Positions 26,451-32,989 of a stretch of 64,000 bases of DNA are shown here, piece after piece; the stretch's first letter is position 1, and each line of letters begins with the position of its first letter. This stretch comes from VRUE01 sp040879985 (GTDB lineage Bacteria; Actinomycetota; Thermoleophilia; Solirubrobacterales; 70-9), in contig JBBDJH010000016.1 of the NCBI GenBank assembly GCA_040879985.1, forward strand, positions 195,994 through 259,993, given 5' to 3'. Below the pieces are notes generated by a model. That model had not been told where the DNA came from, did no database searches, and worked only from the letters and a program-made list of their open reading frames with translations. The position numbers were made by a program, and so were the translations under genes.

Positions 26451-26744
26451 CTACTCGGCGGCGACGAGCGTGTGCCAGGCGGGCAGGATCGGGATGTCGT
26501 GCATGTCGATGACCGCCGCCCGGGCGGCCTCGATCTCGTCTGAGAACCAGTAGCGCTCGAAGTCGCCGCGGCTCTCCCAGATCGAGGTCTGCTGGAAGGC
26601 CAGCGGGTCGTCGATCGAGCGGATCAGCGACCAGCTCTTGGCGCCGAAGGCCGGCATCCGCGCCGCCGCCGGTTCCCAGAGGTCGAGCCAGCGATCCGCC
26701 CGGAAGGGGGCGACGTGCCAGTCGAGCGTGCATACCTCGGCCAT
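26451..26744 (-). CDS. Hypothetical small protein, possible dimeric alpha-beta barrel
   Basis: A 97-residue soluble protein from ATG 26744, two bases after the ccr stop, so translated with ccr. It contains HVAPFRADRWLDLWEPAA, SWSLIRSIDDPLAFQQTSIWES and FERYWFSDEIEAARAAV. The pattern is strand-helix-strand with aromatic residues, and the fifth strand ends PAWHTLV. This pattern fits dimeric alpha-beta barrel (ABM/EthD-like) proteins that act as small oxygenases or isomerases. The link to the ethylmalonyl-CoA pathway is by position only. Confidence 0.6.
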   Translation of the reverse strand: MAEVCTLDWHVAPFRADRWLDLWEPAAARMPAFGAKSWSLIRSIDDPLAFQQTSIWESRGDFERYWFSDEIEAARAAVIDMHDIPILPAWHTLVAAE

Positions 26745-26746
26745 CT

Positions 26747-28009
26747 CTACGCTCCCACCTCGGCCCGGATCGCGCCGGCGCCGTCTTCGTTCTTGCCGTC
26801 GTCCTCGGACTCGGCCCCGACCAGGATCGAGATCTTGCCGAGGTGCTTGTTTTCGTGCAGCAGCTGGTGCGCCTCGGGGACGCCCTCGAAGCCCATCGTC
26901 TGCCAGAGGACCGGCCGCACCTTGCCCTCGGCCATCAGCTGGTTGGCGCGCATGCACTCGTAGGCGTTGGCGAAGTGCGAGCCGATGATCTGCTTCTGGC
27001 GCATCCACAGGTAGCGCACGTCGAAGTCGAGCTGGAAGCCCGAGGTGGCGCCGCAGATGACGACTTTGCCGAATGGCTTGACGACGAAGACCGAGGTCGG
27101 GAAGGTCGCCTGGCCGACGTGCTCGAAGACGATGTCGGGGGCGTCGCCGAGCAGCTCCTTGACCCGCTTGGCGAAGCCGCGCGAGGCCTTGAAGCGCGCC
27201 TTGTCGGCGGCCTTGTCGGCGAGGTTCTCCGGCGTGCGCATCATCTCGCCGAACTCGCCCCGGTTGATGTAGTCGACGGCGCCGAGCTGCTTGACCAGCT
27301 CGCCCTTCTCGTCGGAGGAGACGACGCCGATCGCGTTGGCGCCGGCCGCCTTGCAGAGCTGCACGGCGAAGACGCCGAGGCCGCCCGCGGCGCCCCAGAT
27401 CAAGACGTTGTGGCCGGGCTGCAGCTTGCACTGGTCGATCAGCATCCGGTAGGCGGTGAAGTAGGTCAGCCCGTAGGAGGAGGACTCGGCCCAGGAGAGG
27501 TTCTGGGGGCGGGGGAGGAGCTGCTGCGCCTGCACCCTGGTGAACTGGGCGAAGGAGCCCCAGGTCGTCTCATAGCCCCAGATCTGCTGGCTCGGCGCGG
27601 CGAGCGGGTCGAGCCCGTGCACCTCGACGTCCTCGTAGGAGGCCTGGTTGCAGTGGACGACGACCTCGTCGCCCGGCTTCCAGCGGGTGACGCCCTCGCC
27701 GACCTTCCAGACGACGCCGGAGGCGTCGGAGCCGCCGATGTGGTGGCCGTACTCGGGGTGATCGCCGTAGGGGAAGACGGAGACCGGCTCGCCCAGCGCC
27801 GCCCAGACGTTGTTGAAGTTGACCCCGGCGGCCATCACCCGCACGATCACCTCGAAGGCGCCCGGCTCGGGCACCTCGATCTGCTCGAGCTGGAAGGCGT
27901 CGTTCGGCTCGCCCTGGCGCTCCTCGCGGATCACCCAGGCGGCCATCGTCTCCGGCAGGGTTCCGGGCTCCACATCCAACTTCGCGACTGCGCTCGTGTC
28001 GACGGCCAA
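26747..28009 (-). CDS. ccr: Crotonyl-CoA carboxylase/reductase
   Basis: A 420-residue medium-chain dehydrogenase that reductively carboxylates crotonyl-CoA to ethylmalonyl-CoA with NADPH. It starts at GTG/ATG-type codon 28009. The N-terminal region has RGEPNDAFQLEQIEVPEPG-like spacing, then NFNNVWAALGEPVSVF, PEYGHHIGGSDASGVV, a long insertion EVHGLDPLAAPSQQIWGYET, and the Rossmann motif WGAAGGLGVFAVQL. These match the CCR branch, including the conserved His-x-Gly and Glu positions of the CO2 pocket. With the mutase it defines the ethylmalonyl-CoA route. The two genes are separated by clpS and a secreted protein on the other strand. Confidence 0.92.
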   Translation of the reverse strand: MAVDTSAVAKLDVEPGTLPETMAAWVIREERQGEPNDAFQLEQIEVPEPGAFEVIVRVMAAGVNFNNVWAALGEPVSVFPYGDHPEYGHHIGGSDASGVVWKVGEGVTRWKPGDEVVVHCNQASYEDVEVHGLDPLAAPSQQIWGYETTWGSFAQFTRVQAQQLLPRPQNLSWAESSSYGLTYFTAYRMLIDQCKLQPGHNVLIWGAAGGLGVFAVQLCKAAGANAIGVVSSDEKGELVKQLGAVDYINRGEFGEMMRTPENLADKAADKARFKASRGFAKRVKELLGDAPDIVFEHVGQATFPTSVFVVKPFGKVVICGATSGFQLDFDVRYLWMRQKQIIGSHFANAYECMRANQLMAEGKVRPVLWQTMGFEGVPEAHQLLHENKHLGKISILVGAESEDDGKNEDGAGAIRAEVGA

Positions 28010-28070
28010 ACCGGCTCCTTCGGGGTCGTTTACGACGGGGCGGCAATCCTAGATGAGACCCCGACTACGT

Positions 28071-28115
28071 TGCGTGTGAGCTTTGGGTCGCATGGGAGAC
28101 CAAAGCTCACACGCA
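28071..28115. terminator. 16-bp perfect inverted repeat, probable terminator of rmuC
   Basis: Arms TGCGTGTGAGCTTTGG (28071-28086) and CCAAAGCTCACACGCA (28100-28115) pair perfectly around a 13-base loop with CGCATGGGAGA. It lies between the rmuC stop and the ccr start, both minus strand. There is no U-tract, which is common for actinobacterial terminators. A further self-complementary 22-bp palindrome fills 28116-28137. Confidence 0.65.
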
Positions 28116-28137
28116 TCCGGCCAGGCGCCTGGCCGGA
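28116..28137. repeat. 22-bp perfect palindrome
   Basis: The bases TCCGGCCAGGC at 28116-28126 are followed by their exact complement GCCTGGCCGGA (28127-28137) with no loop. It directly abuts the larger inverted repeat and lies 20 bases beyond the rmuC stop codon. It may strengthen termination or bind a dimeric protein. Confidence 0.6.
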
Positions 28138-28157
28138 TGGGGCTCGGGCTCGGGCCG

Positions 28158-29306
28158 CTATGCGGCCTCAGCCTCGGATTCCTCGGCTGCGGGCCGCTTC
28201 TCGGCAAGCCGCTCTGCATGCTTGCGAGCCTTGGCAGGGTCGAGCTCTCGGACTTCGGCCTCGAGCTCCTTCGGGACTTTCTCGGCGGCTCGGGCGGCCG
28301 GATCGAGGACGTCGCGCCCGATCAGTCCGTTGGGGCCGAACGCTGCGACGACGCTGGACAGCGACTCGCCAAGGCTGTTGTAGCGCTTGGCCACCGTTGC
28401 CATGCGGTCGAGTAGGTCGATGCACGCGGCGAACATCCGGTCAGCGTGTTGGGGCGTGAACAGCTCGCCGATCCGCTCGCCCCAACCCTCCTCGCGATGT
28501 ACCTCCGCAAGGGCGTTTGCCATCTCGAAGAGACCGTCAGCCGGGAGAATTCCAACATCGTGCTCTGCGGCGTATTCGGCGATCTTCGGATCTGCCGTGC
28601 GCACCAGCTCCAGCGTCTGCCAGTCGGGGACGATTACGAGCACGTGCCGAATGGATACGTCGCGGGAGCCCCGGTATTCGCGCCCGCTCACGTCCTTGAT
28701 GTGTGAGCGCAGCGAGTCCCTCAGCTTGCGGAGAGCAAACTCGCGCGCCTCTTCTCCCCCCTCATCCAAAACCTCGCCCAGAAGGCGGACCCAGGGGAAC
28801 TTGGCGTCGAGTGCGACTCCTTGCGAGTTCGGCAGCAAAAGGTAGACATCGATAACGCCGTCCTTTTGCCCGCGCGCCGAATCAATCGCGACACGCTTCT
28901 GCGTCTCGAAGTGAACGCTGTCTCTAAGCCCCATCTGCCGCAGGGCGGCGACAAGCCACTCCTCGCTCAACTGCCCACGTTGCTTCGGATTGGCCCAGCG
29001 ACCCACCAGGCCATCGACCCGCTCGACAACTCGGTCGCTTTTTTCCCGAACGCCGGCCAAAATTTCACCGACCTTAGAGTCACGCGCGTCCTCGCGGGCC
29101 TTGTATTGGACGAATGCGGACTCGACCTCTTTCAGCTTCTCGCCAAACTCTCGGAGGTCATCACGTTCGCTCTTCGCGTTTGCCGTTTCCTCCTCGGCTC
29201 GGTGGCTCGCCTCGGCAAGGCGGGCATTCGATTCGCGCGTGCGAAGTAGTAGCCAGCCGACACCGATCAGTGCGATCACAAGGATCGCCAGCAATACAGC
29301 ACTCAT
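28158..29306 (-). CDS. rmuC: RmuC-like DNA recombination protein
   Basis: A 382-residue protein. ATG 29306 (MSAVLLAILVIALIGVGWLL) is preferred since GGAAAGG lies seven bases upstream; ATG 29312 is also possible. An N-terminal membrane anchor (about 2-21) is followed by a coiled coil (about 25-75). Then come the RmuC core RGQLSEEWLVAALRQMGL, GVIDVYLLLPNSQGVALDAKFPW and SIRHVLVIVPD, and HDVGILPADGLFEMANALAE. The family is linked to limiting inversions at repeats and has a nuclease-like fold. The upstream region holds several structured RNA elements on the same strand. Confidence 0.85.
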   Translation of the reverse strand: MSAVLLAILVIALIGVGWLLLRTRESNARLAEASHRAEEETANAKSERDDLREFGEKLKEVESAFVQYKAREDARDSKVGEILAGVREKSDRVVERVDGLVGRWANPKQRGQLSEEWLVAALRQMGLRDSVHFETQKRVAIDSARGQKDGVIDVYLLLPNSQGVALDAKFPWVRLLGEVLDEGGEEAREFALRKLRDSLRSHIKDVSGREYRGSRDVSIRHVLVIVPDWQTLELVRTADPKIAEYAAEHDVGILPADGLFEMANALAEVHREEGWGERIGELFTPQHADRMFAACIDLLDRMATVAKRYNSLGESLSSVVAAFGPNGLIGRDVLDPAARAAEKVPKELEAEVRELDPAKARKHAERLAEKRPAAEESEAEAA

Positions 29307-29444
29307 ATTCATTCCTTTCCGGCGCTTTCCCCGCCGTACGCCAAGTCCCATGAGGATCGGCGAGAGCGCGGTGCACTATCTGGGTATATGCCTCGACGGA
29401 GGCCGTACCAGAATGAGGAATGCCCCGGACGGAAGGCCAAAGGG

Positions 29445-29466
29445 GCTTTTAGCGAGCCCTAAAAGC
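29445..29466. terminator. 8-bp perfect hairpin in the rmuC upstream region
   Basis: GCTTTTAG (29445-29452) and CTAAAAGC (29459-29466) flank a six-base loop. It is symmetrical, so strand is not given. It could terminate transcription of the RNA elements upstream of rmuC or shape the leader. No long U-tract follows on the minus strand. Confidence 0.45.
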
Positions 29467-29470
29467 AGAC

Positions 29471-29488
29471 GACCCGCCGGAGCGGGTC
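29471..29488. terminator. GC-rich 7-bp hairpin with tetraloop
   Basis: GACCCGC (29471-29477) and GCGGGTC (29482-29488) enclose CGGA, or TCCG on the minus strand. On the minus strand it follows the three-way-junction element and is followed by GTCTGCTTTTAG, which has only a short U-run. A terminator or leader hairpin is plausible. Confidence 0.5.
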
Positions 29489-29570
29489 GGTGCTGCAGAT
29501 GCGGGAACCACCCCGCGCGCGACTGATAACCACCGTGAGATTAGCACGGTAGATCGCGCCAGCACTCGAC
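29486..29570 (-). ncRNA. Putative structured RNA (three-way junction) upstream of rmuC
   Basis: The segment folds as a closed three-way junction. A 10-bp outer stem pairs 29486-29495 with 29560-29570, with one bulged T. A hairpin of 5 bp lies at 29501-29516. A bipartite hairpin has a 6-bp stem (29517-29522 with 29554-29559), an asymmetric internal loop (29523-29531 against 29551-29553) and a second 6-bp stem (29532-29537 with 29545-29550) capped by seven bases. The minus strand is favoured because the tRNA-like gene and rmuC are on it. On that strand the internal loop reads GGTTATCAG and the other hairpin loop GTGGTT, which recalls T-box specifier and UGGN elements, but this is speculative. 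Confidence 0.45.
29517..29533. repeat. 17-base inverted copy related to the tRNA-like anticodon arm
   Basis: GCGCGACTGATAACCAC here is the inverted relative of GTGGTTATCAATCACGC at 29641-29657, with 15 of 17 positions complementary. It thus provides, on the minus strand, a near-complement of the anticodon-arm sequence of the tRNA-like RNA 100 bases upstream. Confidence 0.7.
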
Positions 29571-29593
29571 TTTCGCTCCGATCTGAGATCTGC

Positions 29594-29684
29594 GGAGGGT
29601 GCCGGACTCGAACCGGATCCCGTTGGTAAGACGGGACGCAGTGGTTATCAATCACGCACAGACGCCCGTCTGCTTCGACCCTCC
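29594..29684 (-). tRNA. Non-canonical tRNA-like RNA with long variable arm and Ile-type (GAU) anticodon loop
   Basis: A 91-base cloverleaf-like RNA. The acceptor stem is 7 bp (GGAGGGT with ACCCTCC). The D-arm has an unusual 6-bp stem and 4-base loop (GCAGAC-GGGC-GTCTGT). The variable arm is class-II (CCCGT-CTTACCA-ACGGG). The T-arm has TTCGAGT in the loop but only four clean base pairs. The anticodon loop reads TTGATAA (anticodon GAT) but its stem is imperfect: three pairs, a bulge, then two or three more, with an A/C closing mismatch. CCA is not encoded (GCA follows). The long D-stem and variable arm resemble tRNA-Sec and the reported bacterial allo-tRNAs rather than a normal tRNA-Ile. A TAGAAT box lies nine bases upstream. 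Confidence 0.5.
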
Positions 29685-29693
29685 ATGCGAGCT

Positions 29694-29699
29694 ATTCTA
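29694..29699 (-). promoter_or_regulatory. -10-like box (TAGAAT) upstream of the tRNA-like RNA
   Basis: On the minus strand TAGAAT (five of six matches to the consensus) ends nine bases before the first base of the tRNA-like acceptor stem. That is the right distance for transcription to begin at or just before the RNA. No good -35 hexamer is seen 17 bases upstream. Confidence 0.4.
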
Positions 29700-29728
29700 G
29701 CTGACAGACAAGCAACTGCGCTTTGACG

Positions 29729-30247
29729 TCAAGGCAGCAGGACGTCGTTCTCAGACGAGCTGCGGTACGGGCCGACGACCAGGCGGGCCGGCTTGACGCC
29801 GGGCATGTCGGCGGCGCTTACCCGGTAGACGCCGGTCGGCAGGATCGCCTGCAGGCTGACGTTGGCGTTGCGGTAGAGCGGCTGCGAGCTGAGGTCCTTG
29901 CCGGGGCCGCGCACCTGCAGCCGCGAGTCGACGTCGGTCAGGTTGGTGGCGACGAGGACTACGTTGAGCGGCGCCTTCGAGCGCACCGTCGGCTGGCTCA
30001 CGTTCTGGTTCTGCGGCAGCTGCTGGGTCGGTTCCGGACCGATCGCGATCCGCCGCGGCTGCACGGAGATCGCATCGGCGCTGATCGCGACGCTGACCCG
30101 GGTCGGCGGCTGCGGGCGCGGGTCGTTGACGTGGGTCTCGGCGCCGCAGCCGGCGCCGAGCAGCGCCAGCGCGCCGACCCCGCAGGCCAGCACGGCCGCG
30201 GTCGTGCGCGGGACCGCGAAGGGTCGCCTGCCTCGCCGTACACCCAT
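29729..30247 (-). CDS. Putative lipoprotein of unknown function
   Basis: A 172-residue protein from ATG 30247. It has a basic N terminus, a hydrophobic segment (about residues 15-32) and the lipobox LLGAGC, so it should be a lipid-anchored secreted protein. The mature region is a beta-rich domain (RVSVAISADAISVQPRRIAIG to LPTGVYRVSAADMPG) resembling a cupredoxin-like or Ig-like sandwich, but it has no copper ligands that I can see. It is 11 bases downstream of the ygfZ-like gene and probably cotranscribed. Confidence 0.6.
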   Translation of the reverse strand: MGVRRGRRPFAVPRTTAAVLACGVGALALLGAGCGAETHVNDPRPQPPTRVSVAISADAISVQPRRIAIGPEPTQQLPQNQNVSQPTVRSKAPLNVVLVATNLTDVDSRLQVRGPGKDLSSQPLYRNANVSLQAILPTGVYRVSAADMPGVKPARLVVGPYRSSSENDVLLP

Positions 30248-30257
30248 GCCGCGGAAT

Positions 30258-31250
30258 CTAGCCGAACGGCAGGTCGACTACGCGAGCCGTAACGCCATCT
30301 TCACCTACGGCGAGCTCGGCGCCGGGCTCGGCCTCGCGGCGGACGATCGCCAGCGCGATCGGCCCGCGGGCGGGGGAGACGCAGGCGCCGCCGACCCTGC
30401 CGACCTCCTTGTCGCCCAGCCGCAGGCTCGTCCCGGGGGCTGCCGCGGCGCTCAGCTCGAGCCCGCGCAGGTGGCGGTTGGGGCGGCCCCTGTAGTGCAG
30501 CCGGGCGACCGGCTCCTGGCCGATGTAGCAGCCCTTGGTGAAACTGACCGCGCGCTCGACGATGCCGGCCTCGGCGGGCATCGTCTCGCCGCTCATCTCG
30601 GCGCCGAAGCGCGGCCGGCCGGCCTCGATGCGGACGATCTCCACCGCCTCCGGCCCGACCTCGGCGGCGCCGGCGGTGAGCAGTGCATCGTGCAGGCGCG
30701 CCGCCTCGCCGGCCTTGGCGATCAGGTCGATGCCGCCGTCGACGCCGACGGCGAGGCACTCGACGCCGCCGACCGTCGCCGCCTCGCAAGCGTGCTCCGG
30801 CAGCGCCGCCGTGGCCGCGATCTCGACGCTGCGCGGGCCGATCAGGGAGAGGATCGCGCGCTCCCCGCTGACGTCGGCGACCGCCGCCTCGCGGCCGATC
30901 TTGTACGTCTCGAGGTGCTTGCGCGCCGCCGCCAGGGCGCCCGGCTCGGTGTCGATCCAGAACTCATCGGCCGAAGTGCGCAGCACCCGCATGTCGGCCT
31001 GCAGGTGGCCCTTGCGGTCGAGCAGGGCGGCGTAGAGGCCCTCGCCGGGCGCCAGCGCCTCGACGTCGTTGGTCAGCTGCCCCTGCAGGTACTCGGCCGC
31101 CTCGCCGCCGCTGACGATCAGCTTGCCGCGCTCGGAGCGGTCGAGCAGGCCGCATTCCTCGCGCAGCTGCCGGTACTGGCCGTCGAGCTCGATCGCCGCG
31201 GAGGGGGAGGAGGGCACCGCCTCATGGTAACCGCCCGGGAAGTTGTTCAC
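30258..31250 (-). CDS. ygfZ: Folate-binding YgfZ/GcvT-like protein
   Basis: A 330-residue protein, GTG start at 31250. It belongs to the aminomethyltransferase fold: LLDRSERGKLIVSGGEAAEYLQ at the start, ILSLIGPRS in the middle, and the diagnostic KGCYIGQE near residue 240, whose cysteine is conserved in YgfZ/IBA57 proteins. These help assemble or repair certain Fe-S enzymes, including tRNA-modifying ones, with tetrahydrofolate. It is divergent from the DtxR-type regulator across 42 bases that include a regulator-like inverted repeat. Confidence 0.85.
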   Translation of the reverse strand: MNNFPGGYHEAVPSSPSAAIELDGQYRQLREECGLLDRSERGKLIVSGGEAAEYLQGQLTNDVEALAPGEGLYAALLDRKGHLQADMRVLRTSADEFWIDTEPGALAAARKHLETYKIGREAAVADVSGERAILSLIGPRSVEIAATAALPEHACEAATVGGVECLAVGVDGGIDLIAKAGEAARLHDALLTAGAAEVGPEAVEIVRIEAGRPRFGAEMSGETMPAEAGIVERAVSFTKGCYIGQEPVARLHYRGRPNRHLRGLELSAAAAPGTSLRLGDKEVGRVGGACVSPARGPIALAIVRREAEPGAELAVGEDGVTARVVDLPFG

Positions 31251-31266
31251 GGCTGGATTGGAAAAA

Positions 31267-31282
31267 GTTGGTGTCAGCCAAC
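31267..31282. promoter_or_regulatory. Inverted repeat between ygfZ and the DtxR-type regulator, probable metal-responsive operator
   Basis: GTTGG (31267-31271) and CCAAC (31278-31282) flank six bases. The repeat is ten bases upstream of the regulator ATG at 31293, where a DtxR/MntR dimer would block transcription. It is shorter than a full DtxR box (TTAGG..CCTAA) but has the same GG/CC spacing. Autoregulation is inferred from position. Confidence 0.45.
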
Positions 31283-31292
31283 AATCTCCTGT

Positions 31293-32036
31293 ATGGTGCT
31301 CAACATGCAGATGACCGTTCGGACTTCACCAGCGCCCGGCGAGGAGACCGCGCCCGGCCACGCGCTCGGCACCGAGGCCGCCGCCGAGGACTACCTGAAG
31401 GCGATCTACTCGCTCGAGCAGCGCGGCGACGAGAGCGTCACGACGACGCGGCTCGCGCAGCGGCTCGAGGTGACGCTGCCGGCCGCCTCGGCGATGGCGA
31501 AGCGGCTGGCCGAGCGCGGCCTCGCCTCCCACGAGCCCTACCGGGGCGTGACGCTGACCGAGCCCGGGCGGCGCCTGGCGCTCGAGGTGATGCGCCATCA
31601 CCGCCTGATCGAGACCTTTCTGGCCGACGAGCTGGGGATGCCCTGGGACCGCGTCCACGCCGAAGCCGACGTGCTCGAGCACGTCATCTCCGAGGAACTC
31701 GAGGGGCTGATCGCGAGCAAGCTGGGCAATCCGCGCCGCGACCCGCACGGCGACCCGATCCCGAGCGCGGAGCTGGAGATCGTCGAGGACGACCTCTCCA
31801 GCCTCGCCGAGGTCGAGGTCGGCAGCCGCGGCGTCTTCGTCCGCGTCTCCGACTCCGACCCGGGGATGCTGCGCTACCTGGCCGAGCGCGGCATTGCGCC
31901 CGGCGACCGGCTCGAGGTGGTCGAACGCCAGCCCTTCGGCGGCCCGGTCTTCGCCAGGATCGGCAGCGAGGTCCACCCGCTCGGCGGTGAGCTGGCGACG
32001 GCGATCCGGGTCGAGCTGGAGGACGGGGGGAAGTGA
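31293..32036 (+). CDS. DtxR/MntR-family metal-dependent transcriptional regulator
   Basis: About 247 residues from ATG 31293; ATG 31305 and 31311 are also in frame. The winged helix begins at EDYLKAIYSLEQRGDE and continues through TTRLAQRLEVTLPAASAMAKRL (recognition helix) and a dimerisation segment LEVMRHHRLIETFLADELGM with conserved His and Glu metal ligands. A C-terminal FeoA/SH3-like domain (GIAPGDRLEVVERQPFGGP) follows. Such proteins repress uptake genes when Mn or Fe is plentiful. The stop overlaps the start of the substrate-binding protein gene (GTGA), so regulator and transporter form one operon. Confidence 0.9.
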   Translation: MVLNMQMTVRTSPAPGEETAPGHALGTEAAAEDYLKAIYSLEQRGDESVTTTRLAQRLEVTLPAASAMAKRLAERGLASHEPYRGVTLTEPGRRLALEVMRHHRLIETFLADELGMPWDRVHAEADVLEHVISEELEGLIASKLGNPRRDPHGDPIPSAELEIVEDDLSSLAEVEVGSRGVFVRVSDSDPGMLRYLAERGIAPGDRLEVVERQPFGGPVFARIGSEVHPLGGELATAIRVELEDGGK

Positions 32037-32989
32037 GCCCGGCCCGCTCGGCGCCGCTGCTCGCCCTCGCGGTCGTTCTCGCGCTCGCCGTCGCGGGCTG
32101 CGCCGGCAAGGGCGGCGCCAGCGACGGCTTCGACGGCGGCGGTGCCGCGCTGCGGGTGGCGACGACGACCAACTTCATCACCGACTCGGTCGCCGAGGTC
32201 GGCGGCTCGAGGGTCGACGTCGTCGGGCTGATGGGCCCCGGCGTCGACCCGCACCTCTACCGCGCCAGCGCCGGCGACGTGACGACGCTGCGCGACGCCG
32301 ACGTCGTCTTCTACGGCGGCCTGCTGCTCGAGGCGAAGATGGAAGAGGTGCTCGAGGAGATCGGCGAGGAGCGGCCGGCGATCGCGGTCACCGCCGACGT
32401 CCCGCGCGGCGAGCTGCTCGAGGCGCCGAGCGGCGCCCCCGCCGGCGAGGAGTACGACCCGCATGTCTGGTTCGACGTGGCGCTCTGGATGCGCGCCGTG
32501 GAAACGATCCGCGACGGGCTCGTCGCCGCCGATCCGCAGGGCGCCGCCGAGTACCGCCGCAACGCGCGCCGCTACCTGGCCGAGCTGCGCCGCCTCGACG
32601 GCTGGGTGCGGGGGCGGCTGGCGACGATCCCCGCCCGCCGCCGGGTGCTGGTCACCTCGCACGACGCCTTCCGCTACCTCGGCCAGGCCTACGACGTCGA
32701 CGTCGCCGCGATCCAGGGCATCTCGACCGCCGACGAGGCGACCACCGACGACATCGAGCGGATCGCGGCGCTGATCGCGGCGCGCGGCGTGCGGGCGGTC
32801 TTCGTCGAGTCGAGCGTGCCGCCGCAGACGATCGAGGCGGTGCTCGCGGCGGCGGCGCAGCGCGGCGCGCGGGCGCGGATCGGTGGCGAGCTGTTCTCCG
32901 ACGCCGCCGGCCAGCCGGGCACCGCGGAGGGGACCTACGCCGGCATGGTCGAAGCCAACGTCGAGCACCTGGTCGAGGGCCTGCGGTGA
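32033..32989 (+). CDS. Metal ABC transporter substrate-binding lipoprotein (TroA/MntA/ZnuA family)
   Basis: A 318-residue protein. The signal peptide ends with the lipobox LAVAGC (Cys23). The cluster-9 metal-binding protein motifs follow: DPHLYRAS (His about 74), DPHVWFD (His about 144), VESSVPPQTIE and the C-terminal GELFSDAAGQPG with its Asp ligand. Two His, one Glu and one Asp is the usual set for Mn(II)- or Zn(II)-binding members. There is no long His-rich loop, which favours Mn over Zn. It is the first transporter gene after the DtxR-type regulator. Confidence 0.9.
   Translation: MSPARSAPLLALAVVLALAVAGCAGKGGASDGFDGGGAALRVATTTNFITDSVAEVGGSRVDVVGLMGPGVDPHLYRASAGDVTTLRDADVVFYGGLLLEAKMEEVLEEIGEERPAIAVTADVPRGELLEAPSGAPAGEEYDPHVWFDVALWMRAVETIRDGLVAADPQGAAEYRRNARRYLAELRRLDGWVRGRLATIPARRRVLVTSHDAFRYLGQAYDVDVAAIQGISTADEATTDDIERIAALIAARGVRAVFVESSVPPQTIEAVLAAAAQRGARARIGGELFSDAAGQPGTAEGTYAGMVEANVEHLVEGLR

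Noticed and set aside
29517..29657. Integron attC sites or transposon ends formed by the 17-base inverted copies
   Set aside because: The GTTATCA/TGATAAC cores do not fit the attC core consensus (GTTRRRY/RYYYAAC), no transposase or integrase is nearby, and no target-site duplication is visible.
29594..29684. tmRNA gene
   Set aside because: Only about 91 bases lie between the acceptor arms and there is no room for a tag-encoding region or pseudoknots.
29898..31292. Long plus-strand reading continuous with the DtxR-type regulator
   Set aside because: It runs antisense through ygfZ, which has the KGCYIGQE signature; the regulator's own domain begins only after about 31293.
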